DNA from: Stromatinia cepivora
Taxonomy: Eukaryota > Ascomycota > Leotiomycetes > Helotiales > Sclerotiniaceae
DNA: 64,000 nt
Assembly (NCBI GenBank): GCA_014898415.1
Contig: RCTD01000003.1
Span: 992,001-1,056,000 of the forward strand
Reading direction: 5' to 3'
This document shows, piece after piece, positions 59,572 to 64,000 of this stretch. The notes below the pieces were generated by a model, which saw only the letters and a program-made list of their open reading frames with translations, searched no databases and had not been told where the DNA came from. Positions within the stretch are counted from its first letter, which is position 1. Every line of letters begins with the position of its first letter. A program made the translations under genes and the position numbers.

Positions 59572-60413
59572 AACTTACAAAATCATTTGTACGAAGAAAG
59601 ATGAAGATACATTATGACGATTATGTATATACGACACGGATGACTCTGCGTTAAAAGAAACCCCGATATTGTGTTTTCCTTAACGGATGAAAAATGGGAT
59701 GATTTGTATGGGAAGGGAAATGGCAAAGGAAAGGAATGGCGTTTCGCATTTTTGCTTGAGGGAATTTAGAACGCTTTAATATTCCGACACCATGAGTGAC
59801 GGGCTTCTTATTACTACTTTGCCCATTTGGCTTGCCTGGGCTTTGGCTTGGTTTGGCTCTCTTGCTTTTCGAATTAGAAACGCGGGAGGGCGCTCTTTAT
59901 TTTTGTAATTCGAAATATTTCGTCTTTAGTTTGCAAGTTTGTTGGTTGGTTGTTTTTGATTGATTGAGTTTATACCCCGTTTCGCTGTTGTTGCTTGGTT
60001 GCTTGCTTACTTGCTTGGATTTTGTTTGTTTGGGAAGGAGAAAGGAGAAAGAGGGGAAAGAAAGTAGAAGTAGGAGAAAGTTCTATGGCCCCGGCGATAG
60101 AAAAAGATTGTTTGTAATTCACCGTTTATGAAGAGGTGGAAGGAGATGGGAAGGAAGGAAATGGGATAGGGGTGTGGATTGATTGCAATAGCTTAAAGCA
60201 GCTTGGCTTAGATTGGTTTCGCTCCGCTTTGCTTTGCTTCGTGGGGAAATCGGGGGGGGGGGGGATAATTGGTTGGATGGGAGCTGGGAGATGGGTGGGG
60301 GAGGTGGATGAAAGTCGCTGTATATATATATATAATTATGTATTTGTATTAATAGTCTCACTTATTTATCTTTCTAAGGTTGGCTTGATATAGGAGATGT
60401 AAAGAGTGAATGA

Positions 60414-60450
60414 GGAGTGAGTGAGAAGTGAGTGAGAAGTGAGTGAGAAG
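60414..60450. repeat. GTGAGTGAGAA 11-bp minisatellite
   Basis: About three units in tandem. Confidence 0.8.
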
Positions 60451-60493
60451 CAATGCGTGTGTTGGTGTTGGTATGGGTGTGGATATTGAAAGG

Positions 60494-60540
60494 GGAGAGG
60501 TGGGATGGGAGAGGTGGGATGGGAGAGGTGGGGGGGGGTG
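60494..60540. repeat. GGGAGAGGTGGGAT minisatellite
   Basis: Three G-rich units ending in a run of nine G. The clustered G-runs could form a quadruplex. Confidence 0.75.
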
Positions 60541-60973
60541 TTGATGGGTGGAGTGTATTTGTTGTGTTTGTTTTATGTATATAGTTGGGTGTTTGTGTTT
60601 TTGTGTTGGTTTGTGGTGATGGTTGATGGTTTAATTGTATATGAGATTATTTAATTGAGAGTTTTGATATGTTGTTGCGATGTTGGGAGTATGGGGCGGA
60701 GGGGCGAAGAGGTCCCGGTCAAGTGAAAGTGTGAATGGATTGAAAATTTGATGGATAGCCAGTAGTTCTGGTGATAATCTAACCTCCCAATCCGGAAATG
60801 TTCGGTAAATACTCGCAAATACCGGTGCCGGTACAGTATTTCTGAATTATATGGCTCTGTATTCATCAGAAGAACTCGGGGTCTCGGATCGTAATCTAGT
60901 GGTGGAAATTGTTGTTAGTTGTGGGTAATCTGTCGGGTGCGAATTGCTGGTCGTTTGGTTTGGAGGAGTTGTG

Positions 60974-61022
60974 TGTTGAAGTTATATGTTGAAGTTATAC
61001 GTTGAAGTTATACGTTGAAGTT
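60974..61022. repeat. GTTGAAGTTATAC 13-bp minisatellite
   Basis: Nearly four units, with one C/T difference. Confidence 0.85.
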
Positions 61023-61630
61023 CGTCAAAGTCTTACTGAAGTTGCTGGTCTTATTTGAGGATGGTCTATCTTTGAATTCTTTGGGTTTATGTTTTTTTTT
61101 TTTTGTTTCGGAGCTTTTTTGGTGTTTTCACGAGTGAAGAAATGATATAGAGGTATAATTATAAAAATGAGGGATGGTAGGTGATTTATCTTGATATCAA
61201 TATCAATATCGATTTGATTTTTTTTTAATTTCTGGCAAGCGGGGTGTAAGGAGGGGTTGTGAAGAAAGGTTAAGACAGCCAGGAGGAAATGGAATCGAAT
61301 CAAAATGCAGTGGATATAAGTGGTAGGTCTAATATAAATAATCGGGAGGTGTCTTGGAGATTGTTGAACGGGATAAGGTAAGAAAGAAGGGTTTGATTGT
61401 TGTACCCCGAAGATTGATTCGTGGTGCTCATTTCGATCAACGCTGAGTCATGACAGGAAATTTGCGAGATCTTGGTGTTTTTCTGCGCCAGACACTAGGG
61501 GAGTATTCACAAAAATGTTGCTTTAATTGTCAACTTATGCTACATCATCCAGTTTTGCCTCTATTCGGCAGATCAGAGGTGATCGATTGGGTTTTATGAT
61601 TTAATTGCCATTTTCACCATTTGAATAACG

Positions 61631-63451
61631 ATGGTTCGGTCAGAAGATATTATAATGACAATCGTTCCAAAAGTTTCCATTCCTCTTCTTCCTCCTTTTA
61701 CGCACCCATCAGCCACTCTACTTCAACCATACCGCAACAGCAGCTGCCAACCCGAGCACGATAGTTGCGTAATCGCCTTCTCATTCGATAGCAAAGTGAT
61801 TGCTCACGCCTCTTCTGATGGAATGATCCGACTTTGGAATGCAAGAGGCAATCATACCTTTCAACTATCCTTTGAGCTCAAAGGACACTCCCAAGACATA
61901 AAACTACTTATATTTTCACCAAACAATAAGCTACTTGCTTCAAGTTCTTATGATAATACAGTCCGACTTTGGGAGATAATAACAGGCAGATTATTGCATA
62001 CATTCTCAGACGTCTCCTGTAGATCAATAGATTTCTCGCCGGACAGCACTATTATAGCCACAGCTCTTAGGTATGAGGAAATTCGCCTTTGGGATTCAAC
62101 AACAGACTACCAATTGCTCTGGGCATCTAACTATTACAAGAATTCCATATATTTAATTAAGTTCTCGCCGAATGGAAAGGTACTAGCTTCAATGGGTTAT
62201 CATTGCATTCTACTTTGGAACGTAGCCAAAGGCAAGTTGTTACAGGCATTTGATAGACCGTTGCGTGATTTTTTAACTTGTGTCACCTTCTCGCCGAATG
62301 GCGAGATTATAGCTTCAGGGTCTGGTTTCAGCGGGAAGATCCGACTTTGGGACGCATCAGGAAGTTTGATACAAATACTCGACGGTCATTCAGGGTCGGT
62401 GCGCTCTATTTGTTTCTCTCCAGATGGTATGAAACTAGCTTCAAGCTCAAGAGATGGAACAACTCGGCTTTGGAATCTCAAAATTCCGATAAATGGATCA
62501 TTACCAAGGATTAGAAAGAATCAAACTTCGTCCTATCTTAGTCCAATTATAGCAATGACTTATTCGCCAAACGGTAGATTGATAGCTATATTGTCTTTGG
62601 GTCACATATCTCCACGTTGGGGTGTGAAAATTTGGGATGTGAAACCTGGTAAATTGCATCACAAGCTCGAGGGAGATGTAAAGCTATCTGGAAGAATACC
62701 GCTTCTGTTTTCGCCAGATAGCACGATCATAGTTATATGCCAAAATGATGAATCCCAACTCTGGAATACGCAAACGGGCCAGTTTTTGCGAATACTTAAG
62801 ATTGGTGGGAAGAATATGGTATGTCCGGCTTTGTCGGGTAACAAAGCACTAGCTCTTTGCATTGCAATTGATGCCTCGGATTATTCACTTGACGACTCTC
62901 CCTACCGTCTCATCACCAAAATTTGGGATATAGAAACGGGCGAGCTTCTGAGAACAATGGATAATGATATAAAATTTGTATCTACATATGACACACAATC
63001 AGCAATTACCCCGCTTGCGTTTTCATCAGACAACCAGTTTTTGAGGCTGAAGCTTGGTCACGATGAAATTTACTAATGGAATGTGGCGACCGGCAAGTCA
63101 GTGCTTGCACACAATGATGTTAAGTTTCAGACATCAATTCCTTATCAATACAAAACAGAAAAAGACTGGCTAGTCAAAAGAACATGTGGTTCGCTGTGGA
63201 GTGGTGTACTTTGGCTCCCTAGCGAATATCGAACTGAGTGGGTAGAAAATTATGGTGGAATAATAACTTTGGGGTTAGACTCGCGAAACCCCTTTCTTTT
63301 TAGGATTAGACGTGATGAAGATGATGGGTTTATTAAAGATGTGGGGAGATGGAGAGGTGAACCTAATACAGATGAGGAATCTGAGGAGGAAGAATTAGAA
63401 GAGGAAGAATCAGAGTCAGAAAGCGGCTTGAAGGAGGAGAGTTCTGATTAA
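61631..63451 (+). pseudogene. Orphan NLR-type WD40 propeller protein with one in-frame stop
   Basis: The frame from 61631 encodes 481 residues to a TAA at 63074-63076, then stays open in the same frame to a TGA-free end at 63451. Nine WD-type repeats are visible (IRLWNARG, VRLWEIITG, IRLWDSTTD, ILLWNVAKG, IRLWDASG, TRLWNLKIP, VKIWDVKPG, SQLWNTQTG, TKIWDIETG). A tenth, WNVATGK, falls just after the stop. The FSPDS/FSPNGK..ASSS pattern and the closing LWLPSEYRTEW..GIITLGL segment are those of the C-terminal propeller of fungal NACHT/NB-ARC NLR proteins. No NACHT domain precedes it. The tail is highly acidic (EESEEEELEEEE). The stop removes the last repeat and closing strand. It may be a pseudogene, a truncated allele, or a readthrough case. 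Met9 is an alternative start. Confidence 0.75.
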
Positions 63452-64000
63452 AAGAAGGAGGGGACGGAGCTTCCTGAGAGAGTGAAATCAGAAAGAAGCA
63501 GAGTAAAAAGATTTGGGAGGGAAAAAGGAAGATTCTGAAGAAGAATGGGTGGAGATAGAGTGTGATGAAGAGTAGAGAAGAAGAAGTGCTGTTTTGTTTC
63601 AAGAATACCACAAGCGAGGAAAACCATGCGAGATAATTTCAACGCCACTAATGCCAATTTAAATACAGCGATCTATAAACAGAATGAAGAAGAAAAAAGG
63701 TGATCGCGCCGTCGTCGCATCTCATCATAAAGTCGTAAGCCGTAAAATGGAATCATGCACATATGTTGAGAAAAGACGCTTGCTATCGGCCGTGGCGAAG
63801 CTCATAGTGAATATACACGTCGCCGTAATGAGGCGGGGTCAAGGCCATTAAAGATGGATATCTCGGCCACGCGATGAATGACCAATTAATGAAGAGACTT
63901 CTTGTGAATGGGATCATCAACGTCTTTACCAAGGGTACTCGATTGCTTGATGTATTTACTTGCATGTTATCTTAATCGAGATGCACATCTCTTTGTGCGT
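63452..64000. other. 3' flank without recognised gene
   Basis: Purine-rich sequence at 63452-63560 continues from the acidic tail. From about 63740 the composition looks coding-like, but no domain or splice structure is recognisable before the window ends. Confidence 0.4.

Larger units (their letters stand above)
59572..61630. other. Intergenic region with G-rich and tandem repeats
   Basis: About 2 kb without a supported gene. It includes a 12-G run near 60250, TA dinucleotides near 60320, and three short minisatellites listed separately. Open frames here follow low-complexity DNA. Confidence 0.55.

Noticed and set aside
28680..64000. tRNA genes in the gene-rich part
   Set aside because: I looked by eye for A/B boxes with CCA-adjacent acceptor stems and found none I could support; a covariance-model scan would settle it.

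Overview
The window is fungal nuclear DNA from a filamentous ascomycete. Short GT..AG introns of about 47-90 bp with CTAAC-type branch sites, a dispersed 5S rRNA gene, an N-terminally extended Arf-GEF and repeat-induced point mutation (RIP) of transposons all fit. The gene set and AT-rich transposon blocks suggest Leotiomycetes, probably Sclerotiniaceae; that placement is an inference from general resemblance, not from a search.

Layout. Positions 1-26560 form an extremely AT-rich transposon graveyard. Four Ty1/Copia copies of one family (named A, B, C and D here) share a 166-bp LTR that occurs seven times. Copy C (11652-17137) lies inside copy B (9841-20706) with a 5-bp target duplication. 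B in turn separates two minus-strand pieces of copy D (9164-9840 and 20707-24766). Copy A (1-3901, minus) abuts a ruined Ty3/Gypsy pol gene (3902 to about 7980, plus). At the right edge are a ruined Fot1/pogo-type transposase (24767-26560) carrying a 309-bp solo LTR, and a 72-bp TGTCAC..GTGACA insertion inside D. LTR copies differ almost only by C/T and G/A transitions, the expected result of RIP.

Positions 26563-27486 hold a broken DUF3435 tyrosine recombinase gene, the superfamily that includes Starship captain recombinases. It is cut off next to the Fot1-like element. A mixed AT-rich and GC-normal spacer follows.

Positions 28680-38251 are ordinary gene space: a mitochondrial glutamyl-tRNA amidotransferase B gene (minus), a DUF6594 membrane protein (plus, one intron) and an unrecognised proline-rich protein (minus). 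Positions 38252-54720 are gene-poor. This stretch has intact genes for a haloacid dehalogenase-like protein (three exons), an HNH-domain protein (two exons) and a 5S rRNA, scattered among decayed copies of cellular genes: a WD40/F-box-like gene, a ubiquitin-conjugating enzyme and an RTA1-like membrane protein. Positions 54721-59571 encode a large Sec7/PH Arf guanine-nucleotide exchange factor (SYT1-like, three exons). Positions 61631-63451 carry a WD40 propeller of the kind found at the C-terminus of fungal NLR proteins, without a NACHT domain and with one in-frame stop.

The intact genes are unrelated housekeeping or accessory genes with no operon-like relation. The most notable content is the nested, RIP-mutated transposon stack, the recombinase remnant at its edge, and the pseudogene-rich corridor beyond it.
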